From contig NZ_CP016353.1 of NCBI RefSeq assembly GCF_002240355.1, forward strand, positions 5,681,001 to 5,745,000: a stretch of DNA of 64,000 nucleotides, in the 5' to 3' direction. A model generated the notes under the pieces. It worked only from the letters and a program-made list of their open reading frames with translations. It had not been told where the DNA came from and searched no databases. The translations under genes and the position numbers were made by a program. Shown piece after piece: positions 7,641 to 17,071 of the stretch (positions are counted from its first letter, which is position 1; each line of letters starts with the position of its first letter). Source of the stretch: Prauserella marina (lineage in GTDB: Bacteria > Actinomycetota > Actinomycetes > Mycobacteriales > Pseudonocardiaceae).

Positions 7641-8443
7641 CGGTTCGGCACGTCGAACAGCGCTGTGTTGACTCCGTCGAGGTCAGGGGCTGGCTTCTCG
7701 GCCTTCTCGACCAGTTCAGGACCGTTGTTGCGCACACTGTTGACCCTTGTCGACACCGGGCGAAGCTCCAGCGCGTCGGCCCAGTCGACGCCGCGCGGGG
7801 TGAGCAGGTCGGCGACGTCCTTGCGATCGGGATCGAGCCACTGCTCCCAGTTGGCCTTCGCCATGACCAGCGGCATCCGGTTGTGCACGTCGGTGAGCTG
7901 GCCGATCGCGTCGGTCGTGATCACGGAGCAGGTGACGAGCGGAGGCGCGCCGTCTTCGGCGTTCGGGTCGCGCCACGTCTCCCAGATACCGGCGAACGCG
8001 AGCGACGAACCGTCCCTCGTCGTCATGTAGAACGGTTCCTTCGGCGCCTTCTTGCCTTTGTTGTCGCCGCCCTCGGCTGCCTTCCACTCGAACCAGCCGT
8101 CGGCGGGAATGAGGCAGCGGGTGCGGGAGAGAGCCTTGCGGAAGGCTGGCTTCTCCTTCGCCGTCTCCGCCCTGGTGTTGATCATCCTGCTGCCGACGCC
8201 GGGGTCCTTCGCCCAGAACGGCACGAGCCCCCACCGCATGACCCGCAGGCTGCGCACGGCGGGTTCCTCGTCGAGCACGTTGCCTTCGGCGTCGCGAGGG
8301 TGCCTTTCGACGACCGTCACCACGTTCTTGGTCGGCGCCACGTTGTAATCGGCGTTGGGCGCGTGCCCCTCCGTACCGTCGACGGCGTCGAATTCCGCCA
8401 TCAACGCCGCCGGGTTCTTTGTGGCGGCATAACGACCGCACAT
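7637..8443 (-). CDS. SOS response-associated peptidase (SRAP/HMCES, YedK-like)
   Basis: A 268-residue SRAP-domain protein that crosslinks to abasic sites in single-stranded DNA and shields them from breakage. The mature protein begins MCGRY, so Cys2 becomes the N-terminal catalytic thiol after methionine removal. Other active-site stretches are NVAPTK, WGLVPFWAKD, INTRAETA, RCLIPADGWFEW (catalytic Glu) and DVHNRMP (catalytic His). The ATG at 8443 follows AGGGAGG; translation upstream of it would mask Cys2 and destroy activity. It is the first gene of a unit with the alpha/beta hydrolase. Confidence 0.95.
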   Translation of the reverse strand: MCGRYAATKNPAALMAEFDAVDGTEGHAPNADYNVAPTKNVVTVVERHPRDAEGNVLDEEPAVRSLRVMRWGLVPFWAKDPGVGSRMINTRAETAKEKPAFRKALSRTRCLIPADGWFEWKAAEGGDNKGKKAPKEPFYMTTRDGSSLAFAGIWETWRDPNAEDGAPPLVTCSVITTDAIGQLTDVHNRMPLVMAKANWEQWLDPDRKDVADLLTPRGVDWADALELRPVSTRVNSVRNNGPELVEKAEKPAPDLDGVNTALFDVPNR

Positions 8444-8737
8444 GGCTTGGCCTCCCTGTTCTTCCGGCCCTTGAGCGCCATCGTGGCACGGTTGCCGGGC
8501 CTTGGCGAGCACGATGGGGGATCATCTACGAGTGCGTCCGGGAATCGTCCTCCGTGCGAGCGGTGTTCCATCCGGATGCGTCGCAAGGCGGTGCCGCGCT
8601 CGGAGGGAGCCATGACGGCGTCATGGTGACCGACGACAACGCCGCGAGGCGCCGGATGGGCGCCGCGCAGCCGATACGCGATGGTTCCCGGACGCACTCT
8701 ATGACCTGCCCTGTCCACGACTGGAGGAAGTGACCGT

Positions 8738-9742
8738 TTGGCCCGCAGCGACTGGCGCGAACTCGACGAGAGCGATGTCCGGGTCAGACCGGGAAAAGGA
8801 ACCCGGCCGCGCAGCAAACGCCGTCCGGCTCACGCCGACGCAACGCCCGCGATGGTGACCGGGGTCGACAGGGGAAGGTGGACCTGCGCTGCCGAGGGTG
8901 ACCCCGGCAGGGTGGTCACCGCGATGAGGGCCCGTGAACTGGGCAGGACTCCCGTCGTCGTCGGCGACAACGTCGGCCTCGTCGGCGACGTCAGCGGCAA
9001 ACCGGACACGCTGGCGAGGATCGTCAGGGTCGAGGAACGGTCGAGCGTGCTGCGAAGGACCGCCGACGACACCGACCCCTACGAGCGCATCGTCGTCGCC
9101 AACGCGGAGCAGTTGCTCATCGTGACCTCGCTCGCCGACCCCGAACCTCGCACCGGGTTCATCGACCGCTGCCTCGTCGCCTGCTACGCGGGCGGACTCG
9201 AACCGGTGTTGTGCCTGACCAAGGCGGATCTCGCCGATCCGGCCGAGCTGCTCGCCTCCTACGCCGACCTCGCCGTTCCCGCCGTCGTCACCCGCTACGA
9301 CAAGCAGCCAGGAGGGCTGCTCGACCGGCTCAAGGGCCGGGTGTCGGCGCTCGTCGGGCATTCCGGAGTCGGCAAGTCGACGCTCGTCAACAAACTCCTT
9401 CCCGACGCCGACCTCGCGACGGGAAGGGTCAGCTCCGTCGGCAAGGGACGGCACACCTCCGTCGCGGCGGTCGCGCTGCCACTGCCGGGCAGCGGCTGGG
9501 TCGTCGACACCCCAGGGGTCCGTTCCTTCGGGCTCGCTCACATCACGGCCGACGACATCGTGTCCGCTTTTCCCGAGTTCGCGGAGGCCGCGGAGGAATG
9601 CCCTTCCGGCTGCGGGCATCTCGGGCCACCCGAGGACCCCGATTGCTCGCTCGACGACGTCGTCACGCGTGGCGACGCGAAACCGGGCAGGTTGGTGTCC
9701 CTGCGCAGGCTGCTCGCCTCGCGCGCGGGAATGGAAGGCTGA
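8738..9742 (+). CDS. rsgA: Ribosome small subunit-dependent GTPase RsgA
   Basis: A 334-residue circularly permuted GTPase that helps the late maturation of the 30S subunit. Domains in order: an OB-fold (about residues 40-105), then G4 LTKAD (about 159-163), then G1 GHSGVGKST (about 207-215) and G3 DTPGVRSFGL. A C-terminal zinc knuckle CPSGCGH...DPDC follows (about 288-305). Start is TTG at 8738, supported by GGAGGAAG eight bases upstream. In M. tuberculosis aroA lies between the SRAP gene and rsgA; here only 294 noncoding bases do. Confidence 0.93.
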   Translation: MARSDWRELDESDVRVRPGKGTRPRSKRRPAHADATPAMVTGVDRGRWTCAAEGDPGRVVTAMRARELGRTPVVVGDNVGLVGDVSGKPDTLARIVRVEERSSVLRRTADDTDPYERIVVANAEQLLIVTSLADPEPRTGFIDRCLVACYAGGLEPVLCLTKADLADPAELLASYADLAVPAVVTRYDKQPGGLLDRLKGRVSALVGHSGVGKSTLVNKLLPDADLATGRVSSVGKGRHTSVAAVALPLPGSGWVVDTPGVRSFGLAHITADDIVSAFPEFAEAAEECPSGCGHLGPPEDPDCSLDDVVTRGDAKPGRLVSLRRLLASRAGMEG

Positions 9743-9943
9743 GTTTCCTCGTCGTCACCGACCGTTACGAGAGAATACCGATGAACTGACAGCCACCTCG
9801 CTGAACTGCGAAAAGGCGATTGCGAACAGTCCGATATCAAAGCCACGTGAAGGCTTCGCGCAGGCCCATGGAACCCTGACAGGTGATCGGACGTCTCATT
9901 CGTGCGGTTGACACCAGTTACGACACCAAATCAAGGGGATTCC

Positions 9944-10756
9944 ATGCGCAAGACAGCCTTGGCGGCCAGTGGGTTTGCACTGGTCTTCGCCCTCAGTGCC
10001 TGTGGGGGCGACGGCGGCAACAACGCTTCGGGTGGATCGGGCAACTTCTTCGACAACCCGCAGGAGCTGGTCAAGGCCGCCTCCGCGCAGACCGAAGCGG
10101 CCAAGACGTCGAAGTACGAGATGACGATGAGCGCCGCCGGCATGGAGATCAAGGCCAACGGTGTGGGTCGTTACGACGGTGAAAACACCGCCATGTCGAT
10201 GAACATGGAGATGATGGGCCAGTCCATCGAGATCCGGTTCGTCGACATGACCATGTACATGAAGGTGCCGCCGGAGGCCGCCGCGCAGATGGGCGGCAAG
10301 GAATGGGCGAAGATCGACGCCGAGAGCGCCGGCGCCCAGGGCGAGCAGTTCGACCAGATCGCGCAGCAGAGCGACCCCACCAAGACCCTGGAGTACATCC
10401 AGGAAGCCGGTGAGATCACGGGCAGCGAGGAAACGACGATCGACGGCCAGAAGGCCACGCACTACAAGATCGACCTCGACTTCGCCAAGATCGCCGACGA
10501 GATGGGCAGCAGCAGCGGCATGACCCCCGAGCAGGCCCAGCAGCTCGCGGACCAGGTCGGCACGCTGCCCATGGAGCTGTGGCTGAACGAGGAAAACCTG
10601 CCGCTCAAGGTGACCATGGACATGGGCGCCATCATGGAGGCCGCCGGCGCTCCGCAGAGCGAGAGCAAGATGGAGATGACCTACAGCGACTGGGGCACCG
10701 AGGTCGAGGTCGAGGCTCCGCCCGCCGACCAGGTCGGCGAGATGCCTGCCTTCTGA
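9944..10756 (+). CDS. LppX/LprG-like lipoprotein
   Basis: A 270-residue secreted lipoprotein. Residues 1-19 are a signal peptide ending in the lipobox LSAC, with Cys20 as the lipidated residue, followed by a Gly/Asn/Ser-rich linker. The body shows alternating beta strands with many methionines (AMSMNMEMMGQSIEIRFVDM). A GSEETTIDGQKATHYKIDLD stretch and a final MTYSDWGTEVEVEAPPADQV also fit the LppX/LprAFG half-barrel fold that binds lipid or acts as a mycobacterial-type carrier. ATG 9944 follows AAGGGG. It is monocistronic and ends in a strong terminator. The ligand is unknown. Confidence 0.85.
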   Translation: MRKTALAASGFALVFALSACGGDGGNNASGGSGNFFDNPQELVKAASAQTEAAKTSKYEMTMSAAGMEIKANGVGRYDGENTAMSMNMEMMGQSIEIRFVDMTMYMKVPPEAAAQMGGKEWAKIDAESAGAQGEQFDQIAQQSDPTKTLEYIQEAGEITGSEETTIDGQKATHYKIDLDFAKIADEMGSSSGMTPEQAQQLADQVGTLPMELWLNEENLPLKVTMDMGAIMEAAGAPQSESKMEMTYSDWGTEVEVEAPPADQVGEMPAF

Positions 10757-10772
10757 TCCCGGTCAGCAGGGA

Positions 10773-10823
10773 CGAAAAAGCGCCCCCGGTTCGCGATGTT
10801 CGCGAACCGGGGGCGCTTTTTCG
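10773..10823. terminator. Bidirectional terminator, perfect 23-base-pair stem
   Basis: Bases 10773-10795 pair without mismatch with 10801-10823 around a five-base ATGTT loop. The stem carries AAAAAGCGCCCCCGG on one side and the matching CGCTTTTT on the other, so each strand ends its stem in a T-run. It serves both the lipoprotein gene and pruA. Confidence 0.92.
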
Positions 10824-10832
10824 TGCGGCGGC

Positions 10833-12461
<1,629 letters not shown>

Positions 12462-12508
12462 GGTCAGAATCGCCTCCCGAACGTCGGCCACTCCGGGCTA
12501 CCCCATGG

Positions 12509-13021
12509 TCACATGAGATCGAGCAAGAAGGGCAGTTCCTGAGGGGCATACCAGGCCAGTTCGTGGTCTTCGACGTCACCGAGGGTGAATTCCGCGTCGG
12601 GATCGCCGAGGTCGGCCGCGTCGATGACCGCGGCGGCGGCCAGCACGGCCGGTTCCGCCTCCGACGCGTCGACGTGGACAGCGGCGACGTCCTCCAGCCC
12701 GATGGGCCCTGTCACCTTGACCACCGCGTAGTCGAGATCGGGACGCAAAGCCACCCGGTCGATATCGGCCGAGATCACGACCCTCCTTGGCGGTTCCTTC
12801 GCGTCGGTGGAGCTGGGCTCCTGCGCGATCGCGATCAACCGCAGCGATGCCCTCGCCGCGTCGAGCAGTGCCGCGTATTCGAGTTCCTCCGTCGAACCGC
12901 TGGTGTAGGACTCGCGGAGCGCGGGAGTGAGCGCGAACGCCGTCGCGGTCGGCGGCAGGTACTCTCCCTTTTCCACCAGTTGCCGCAGAATTCCGATCGT
13001 GGCAGGAAGATAGACCCTCAC
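12509..13021 (-). CDS. DUF6912 family protein
   Basis: A 170-residue acidic cytosolic protein starting MRVYLPAT, which matches the actinobacterial DUF6912 family as I recall it. There is no membrane segment or catalytic motif I can name. Acidic clusters dominate the C-terminal half (DAADLGDPDAEFTLGDVEDHE), which ends in hydrophobic LPFLLDLM. Its GTG or ATG start overlaps the acyltransferase stop by four bases. The unit acyltransferase-DUF6912-pruA is probably cotranscribed. Function is unknown. Confidence 0.75.
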   Translation of the reverse strand: MRVYLPATIGILRQLVEKGEYLPPTATAFALTPALRESYTSGSTEELEYAALLDAARASLRLIAIAQEPSSTDAKEPPRRVVISADIDRVALRPDLDYAVVKVTGPIGLEDVAAVHVDASEAEPAVLAAAAVIDAADLGDPDAEFTLGDVEDHELAWYAPQELPFLLDLM

Positions 13022-14424
13022 CAGTTCGTCCCTTTCAGTTCCTCAAGGGATTCCTCGATCATCCCGGCGAGAACGTCCACATCGAACAGCGCCTTGCGAT
13101 CGCCGTTCAGTCCGAAGTAGACGCCACCGTGATACGAGGTGATCCCTATTGCGAGCGCCTGGTTACGCAACAACGGCATGACCGGATAGATCGCGGCCAT
13201 CCGTGCCGATCCCGCGTAAAGCGGTTGTTGCGGACCGGGCGAGTTGGCGATCAACACGTTGAAGATCCGCCCCGAGAACGAACTCGCGGCGCGGGCCGCG
13301 AGCGAATGCATGGTGGCCGGAGCGAAACCGCCGACCTTGAGCATGGCGCGCGCGGCGACGGTTCGCTCGTCGTCGAGGCTGGCCACCATCGCGTGCCCGA
13401 TGTGTTGCAGCCGCAGCACCGGGTTCGGTTCGCCGACGGGAAGCTCGACAAGGTAGGGCTTCACCCTGTTGTTGACGAGACCGGCGGGGGAAAACTCCGC
13501 GGTGTCGGGATCGAGGACCGCGAGCGGCACGAGCGCGCGGATGGTGGAGGAGGGATTCAGAGTCAGCTCCCGCGAGGCAAGCCACGCCCTCAGCGCGCCG
13601 GTGAGCACGGCGAAAACGGCGTCATTGACCGTGCAGCCGTACTTCGCCCTGATCGCCCGGTAGTCGTCGAGGCTCGTGCGAAGGCCCGTGAACACCCTGC
13701 CGCCGGACACGTGCCTGTTCAGTGGGCCGGACGGCGAAGGACTCACGAGTGAGCGCAGGGCGGAGGCCGCGCCGCCGATCGCCCCCACCGTCTTCTCCGC
13801 CGTCGCGACCACGTCTCTCGCCGCGGTCATCGCGCTCTCCACCAGCGCCGTTGGCCGTTGAACGGCCTCACCGACCGCGTCGAGCACGAGTTGAGGGCGG
13901 CTCGGTGGCCTTCGCGGTGTCCAGTTGTCCTGGCCCGGCTCCCTTTCGTACGGCGAGCTGTCCAGAATGAGCTGACCGAGATCGACGGTGCCGCTGCCGT
14001 CCACGAGCGCCTCGTGGGTCTTGGTGACGAGCGCGACCTTGCCGTCGGCGAGTCCCTCGATGAAGTAGATCTCCCACAACGGCCGTTCCCTGTCGAGCGG
14101 GCGCGCCATGAGCCTTGAGACGAGTTCGAACAGCGTCTCTTCCGTACCCGGCTCGGGAAGCGCCGACCTGCGAACGTGGTAATTGAGGTCGAAGTCGACA
14201 TCGTCCACCCATACGGGTCTCGCGAGATGTCCGGGAACGGGCAGCACCCGCTGCCGGTATCGCGGCAGGTACCCGAGCCGATGGCTCACCAGGCTGAGCA
14301 ACTTGGCGTAGTCGAAGCCGTCCCGAGGCCGGTCGAAGACGGCCACACCGCCGACGTGCATGGGTGTGGCCGGTTCCTCCACATACAGGAACGAGGCGTC
14401 CAGCGCGGAGAGACGGTCGACCAT
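13018..14424 (-). CDS. WS/DGAT-family O-acyltransferase with altered active site
   Basis: A 468-residue protein of the wax ester synthase/diacylglycerol acyltransferase family, which makes triacylglycerol or wax ester from acyl-CoA. The N-terminus (MVDRLSALDASFLYVEEPATPMHVGG), RPLWEIYFIEGL and a C-terminal NSPGP segment all fit. However, the HHxxxDG active-site motif reads HEALVDG at about residues 136-142: the first His is kept, while the second, catalytic His is replaced by Glu. The usual NVPGP motif is also changed, to NSPGP. It may be inactive, regulatory or of changed specificity; some mycobacterial paralogues also deviate here. Confidence 0.88.
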   Translation of the reverse strand: MVDRLSALDASFLYVEEPATPMHVGGVAVFDRPRDGFDYAKLLSLVSHRLGYLPRYRQRVLPVPGHLARPVWVDDVDFDLNYHVRRSALPEPGTEETLFELVSRLMARPLDRERPLWEIYFIEGLADGKVALVTKTHEALVDGSGTVDLGQLILDSSPYEREPGQDNWTPRRPPSRPQLVLDAVGEAVQRPTALVESAMTAARDVVATAEKTVGAIGGAASALRSLVSPSPSGPLNRHVSGGRVFTGLRTSLDDYRAIRAKYGCTVNDAVFAVLTGALRAWLASRELTLNPSSTIRALVPLAVLDPDTAEFSPAGLVNNRVKPYLVELPVGEPNPVLRLQHIGHAMVASLDDERTVAARAMLKVGGFAPATMHSLAARAASSFSGRIFNVLIANSPGPQQPLYAGSARMAAIYPVMPLLRNQALAIGITSYHGGVYFGLNGDRKALFDVDVLAGMIEESLEELKGTNW

Positions 14425-14607
14425 GCCGTGATACTGCCAGAGACACCGGCTCTACCTGTATCGATGCCAACCTCATCGACCGAAGATGGCCCCCGCGATT
14501 CCGACCGAACGAGGGACCCGGTCGCCGGACCAGCGAAAGGAACACCACCTCGCCGAACTGGTGGCGCTCGGCACGACCGGCCAGCGCGGACGCTGACGGC
14601 GCCGCCG

Positions 14608-15033
14608 TCACGGCAGGCGGACTTCCCGCAGCGGATCCCCGCCGTAGACGAACAGCCGCCCTCCTGGCACGAGCGCGGCGGCGATCCGCTGTCTCACGAT
14701 CGTGCCCGCCTCGGGATGGCGCCCGTCCAGCGCGCCGACCCGCACGGCGAAGGCGAGGTCGAAGGGTGCCTCGCCGGTCCGCAGCCGGAACTCCTCCGCG
14801 GCCGCGCAACGAACGCCGAGCAACCCGGCTTCGATCTCGGCGGCGGCGTTGCGCTCGACCAGGGCCGCTCCCTTCGCGGAGCGGTCGATCACGAGAACGT
14901 GCCCTCCGCCGATCCGGTGCGCGACGGCCTTCGCCGCCGTGCCAGGCGCACCGCCGATTTCCAGTACTCGCATGCCGGGCCGGAGCGGAAGGGCGTCGAC
15001 GATCGCGGCGAGCCGGGGCGACAGCGGGCTCAC
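14608..15033 (-). CDS. SAM-dependent methyltransferase, small class I type
   Basis: A 141-residue Rossmann-fold methyltransferase. Motif I is MRVLEIGGAPGTAAKA at about residues 19-34, followed by the acidic loop HVLVIDRSAKG and a motif-IV-like PFDLAFAVRVGAL. It is short for the class but complete in core motifs. The chosen start is GTG 15033, whose context has only a weak ribosome-binding sequence. A 15-codon open frame with a strong Shine-Dalgarno precedes it and ends on the overlapping GTGA. Substrate is unknown. Confidence 0.78.
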   Translation of the reverse strand: MSPLSPRLAAIVDALPLRPGMRVLEIGGAPGTAAKAVAHRIGGGHVLVIDRSAKGAALVERNAAAEIEAGLLGVRCAAAEEFRLRTGEAPFDLAFAVRVGALDGRHPEAGTIVRQRIAAALVPGGRLFVYGGDPLREVRLP

Positions 15034-15077
15034 GACCGCTCGATTCCGGAGAAGGACGGAACCGTGACGCTGCTCAT
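15030..15077 (-). CDS. Possible 15-residue leader peptide coupled to methyltransferase
   Basis: ATG at 15077 is preceded by GGAGGAAG five bases upstream, one of the better ribosome-binding sites in this stretch. It opens a frame MSSVTVPSFSGIERS that stops at TGA 15032-15030. That stop overlaps the methyltransferase GTG start as GTGA, so ribosomes finishing the short frame could restart on the next gene. Alternatives are a frameshift in the methyltransferase N-terminus or coincidence. Confidence 0.35.
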   Translation of the reverse strand: MSSVTVPSFSGIERS

Positions 15078-15204
15078 TGCCGCTTCCTCCCGCCGATCCC
15101 ACGCGACCTCGCTGACGAGACCGTCTCGCGAAGTGCGAACATGGTGCCTCACCGGGTTCGCCCTGTCCACGCCTGCCGGGCTCGGCCCGCTCGCGAACGG
15201 ATGC

Positions 15205-15218
15205 CAGACTCTGAGTCG
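15205..15218 (+). promoter_or_regulatory. -10-like box for leaderless trmH-family mRNA
   Basis: CAGACT at 15205-15210 resembles TANNNT at five of the positions that matter (A2, T6) and lies seven bases before the GTG at 15218. There is no ribosome-binding sequence in front of this GTG. Confidence 0.35.
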
Positions 15219-15982
15219 TGGCTGACGACTCCGCGGTTTCCCCCAAGGACCGCTTCCTGACCGTATACGGCCGCAAACCCGTACTGGAAGCGCTGACCGA
15301 TCCCGAGCTGAATGTCGACAAAGTGATTCTTGCCGACGTCGCGCGTGGGTCGTCGGTCGCCGAGATCGAACGCGCCGCGCGGTCGGCAGGCGTGCCCGTG
15401 CAGCGCGCCAGCGCGCACAGGGTCAAGGTGCTCGCGGGCAACGGCAAGCAGGATCAGGGTGTCCTCGCCGACGTCGTGGCGCCGAGGATGCGCCCGCTCG
15501 CCGCCGCACTCGCCGCCAAGCGACCTCCCGCGAGGGTGCTCGTTCTCGACGGCATCACCACGTCGGCGAACGTGGGCATGATCCTCCGCAGCGCGACGGC
15601 CGCCGGAATCCCCGGCATCGTCGTGCCACGGCGCGGGGTCGCCGCACTCGACCCGCTCGTGGTCAAGGCATCGGCCGGGGTCGCGTTCCGTGCTCCCGTG
15701 CTGCGCTGCGCGACCGCGCGAGACGCCGTCGAACAGCTCACCGAATCCGGCTACTCGGTCTACGCGCTGGGTTCCGGGAGCCAGGGCACCCTCTTCGACC
15801 TCGAACTGCCCTCCCGCGCGGCCTTCGTGCTCGGCGGCGAGACCGACGGCGTCGGTGCCGACGTCGCGGAGCTGGTCGAAAGCTGGGTGTCGATCCCCAT
15901 GCCCGGCGACGTCGAATCGCTCAACGTCTCGGCGGCCGCGGCCGTCCTGTGCTTCGAACTGGTCCGCAGAGGACTCGCCTGA
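15218..15982 (+). CDS. TrmH-family RNA 2'-O-methyltransferase (SPOUT)
   Basis: A 254-residue RNA ribose methyltransferase of the SpoU/TrmH family. An N-terminal substrate-binding domain (about residues 1-90, YGRKPVLEAL) precedes the knotted SPOUT domain. Motif 1 is SANVGMILRSATAAGIPGIVV (about 111-131), motif 2 FVLGGETDGVGADV (about 205-218) and motif 3 IPMPGDVESLNVSAAAAVLCFEL (about 225-247). The GTG start at 15218 has a -10-like box seven bases upstream. The target nucleotide, in tRNA or 23S rRNA, cannot be told from sequence. Confidence 0.88.
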   Translation: MADDSAVSPKDRFLTVYGRKPVLEALTDPELNVDKVILADVARGSSVAEIERAARSAGVPVQRASAHRVKVLAGNGKQDQGVLADVVAPRMRPLAAALAAKRPPARVLVLDGITTSANVGMILRSATAAGIPGIVVPRRGVAALDPLVVKASAGVAFRAPVLRCATARDAVEQLTESGYSVYALGSGSQGTLFDLELPSRAAFVLGGETDGVGADVAELVESWVSIPMPGDVESLNVSAAAAVLCFELVRRGLA

Positions 15983-16015
15983 CACCACGCCGATGTCCAC
16001 ATGGCTCGGTCCCGG

Positions 16016-16429
16016 TCACGCGGACCGGCCCCCGGCCTTGTTCTCCAGCACGGGGAAGAGCGCGGTCAGTTCGGCGAGCGTTTCCGGCACCGAACTGTGC
16101 CGGATGCCCACCATGCCCGCGGCGACGGCGCCGTCGACATTGCGAGCGGAATCGTCGACGAAAACACAGGTCGCCACGGAAAGACCGAGCTGATCCGCGG
16201 TGAGCCGGTACACCTCGGCTTCCGGCTTGGCCACCCCTGCCTCGCCGGAGAAGACGAGCACGTCGAACCACGCGGCGAGCCTGCGCCGCGCCTGCCCCCC
16301 TCCGGCCGCATTGGACAGCAAGGCGGTGCGAATTCCGTTGTCCCGCGCGACATCCAGGGCTGCGAACAGCTCACCGGCATCCGGATCGGTCAGCACACCC
16401 GCGTAGTCGAGCACGATTCCCCTGAACAC
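16016..16429 (-). CDS. HAD-superfamily hydrolase, short form
   Basis: A 137-residue haloacid dehalogenase-like protein. Motif I is IVLDYAGVL with the nucleophilic Asp at residue 8. The usual second Asp is replaced by Ala, as in some dehalogenase-like members. Motif II is TALLSNAAGG, motif III the lysine in GVAKPEAEVY, and motif IV VFVDDSARNVDGA. The protein is shorter than typical HAD-IA enzymes because the C1 cap is nearly absent. GTG 16429 has a TAGGCT box six bases upstream, so it is probably leaderless. Substrate is unknown. Confidence 0.82.
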   Translation of the reverse strand: MFRGIVLDYAGVLTDPDAGELFAALDVARDNGIRTALLSNAAGGGQARRRLAAWFDVLVFSGEAGVAKPEAEVYRLTADQLGLSVATCVFVDDSARNVDGAVAAGMVGIRHSSVPETLAELTALFPVLENKAGGRSA

Positions 16430-16441
16430 ACCGACAGCCTA
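16429..16441 (-). promoter_or_regulatory. -10 box for leaderless HAD hydrolase mRNA
   Basis: On the minus strand TAGGCT (16441-16436) precedes the GTG at 16429 by six bases, placing the transcription start on the start codon. No ribosome-binding sequence is visible. Confidence 0.45.
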
Positions 16442-16586
16442 CGGGCGAAGGGCATAGCGCATCGACATCGCCGACGAGCGCATTCGACCCCTTTTCACCA
16501 ACTCGGGCGTTTTGTGGGTCAGCACGCCGCTTCGCGCCCTCTGTTCTCAGTAGAGGCTCGGCTTCCGAAGACACAGGGGGAAACAG

Positions 16587-17060
16587 ATGGACACCGCGAC
16601 CCGCGAAGGACTGCTGCCACTCGTCGCCTACGAACCGGCGCGACAGCCGGGTGCGCTGGGTACGGGACCGGCGAGACAGCTCACGCTCGACGACCTCTTC
16701 GACGACATCCCGCTACAGCGGAGGGCGACGCCGACGTGGCTACCGCGGCACGAGGAGCTGAGAACGGTGGTTACCGCGCTGCTCGAAGCCCACACCGGCC
16801 ACCGGCCCGCCGACCAGCTCAGACCATGGCTCGCCCCCGCGCTCGAACAGCGCATCAAGGCGAGCGCCCGCACCGGAGGCCCTCGGTACACCCTGAACAG
16901 GGTGCATGCGACTCGCCCTTCGGACAACGCGGTGGAAGCGTGCGGGATCGCGGCCGCCGCCACCCGCACGCTCGCGATCACCGCCCGCTTCGAGCGAGGA
17001 AGGTCCGGCTGGCGATGCACGTCGTTCACCGTGCTGGAACCCGGTGACAACCGCTCGTAG
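16587..17060 (+). CDS. Rv3235-family protein
   Basis: A 157-residue actinobacterial protein resembling the Rv3235 family, which in mycobacteria lies near secA1. It has a disordered N-terminal third. A conserved domain from about residue 50 onward includes LEAHTGHRPADQLRPWLAPALEQRI (about 70-94) and VHATRPSDNAVEACGIAAAATRTLAITARFE (about 109-139). No catalytic motif is visible. ATG 16587 follows AGGGGGAAA. It converges on the large membrane protein gene, with 11 bases between stops. Function is unknown. Confidence 0.82.
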   Translation: MDTATREGLLPLVAYEPARQPGALGTGPARQLTLDDLFDDIPLQRRATPTWLPRHEELRTVVTALLEAHTGHRPADQLRPWLAPALEQRIKASARTGGPRYTLNRVHATRPSDNAVEACGIAAAATRTLAITARFERGRSGWRCTSFTVLEPGDNRS

Positions 17061-17071
17061 CGAATGCCCGG

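Noticed and set aside
7035-8629. Long plus-strand frames (over 300 codons) opposite the hydrolase and SRAP genes
   Set aside because: They are antisense shadows of clearly recognisable genes. Their translations are rich in Arg, Gly and Pro and lack family motifs.
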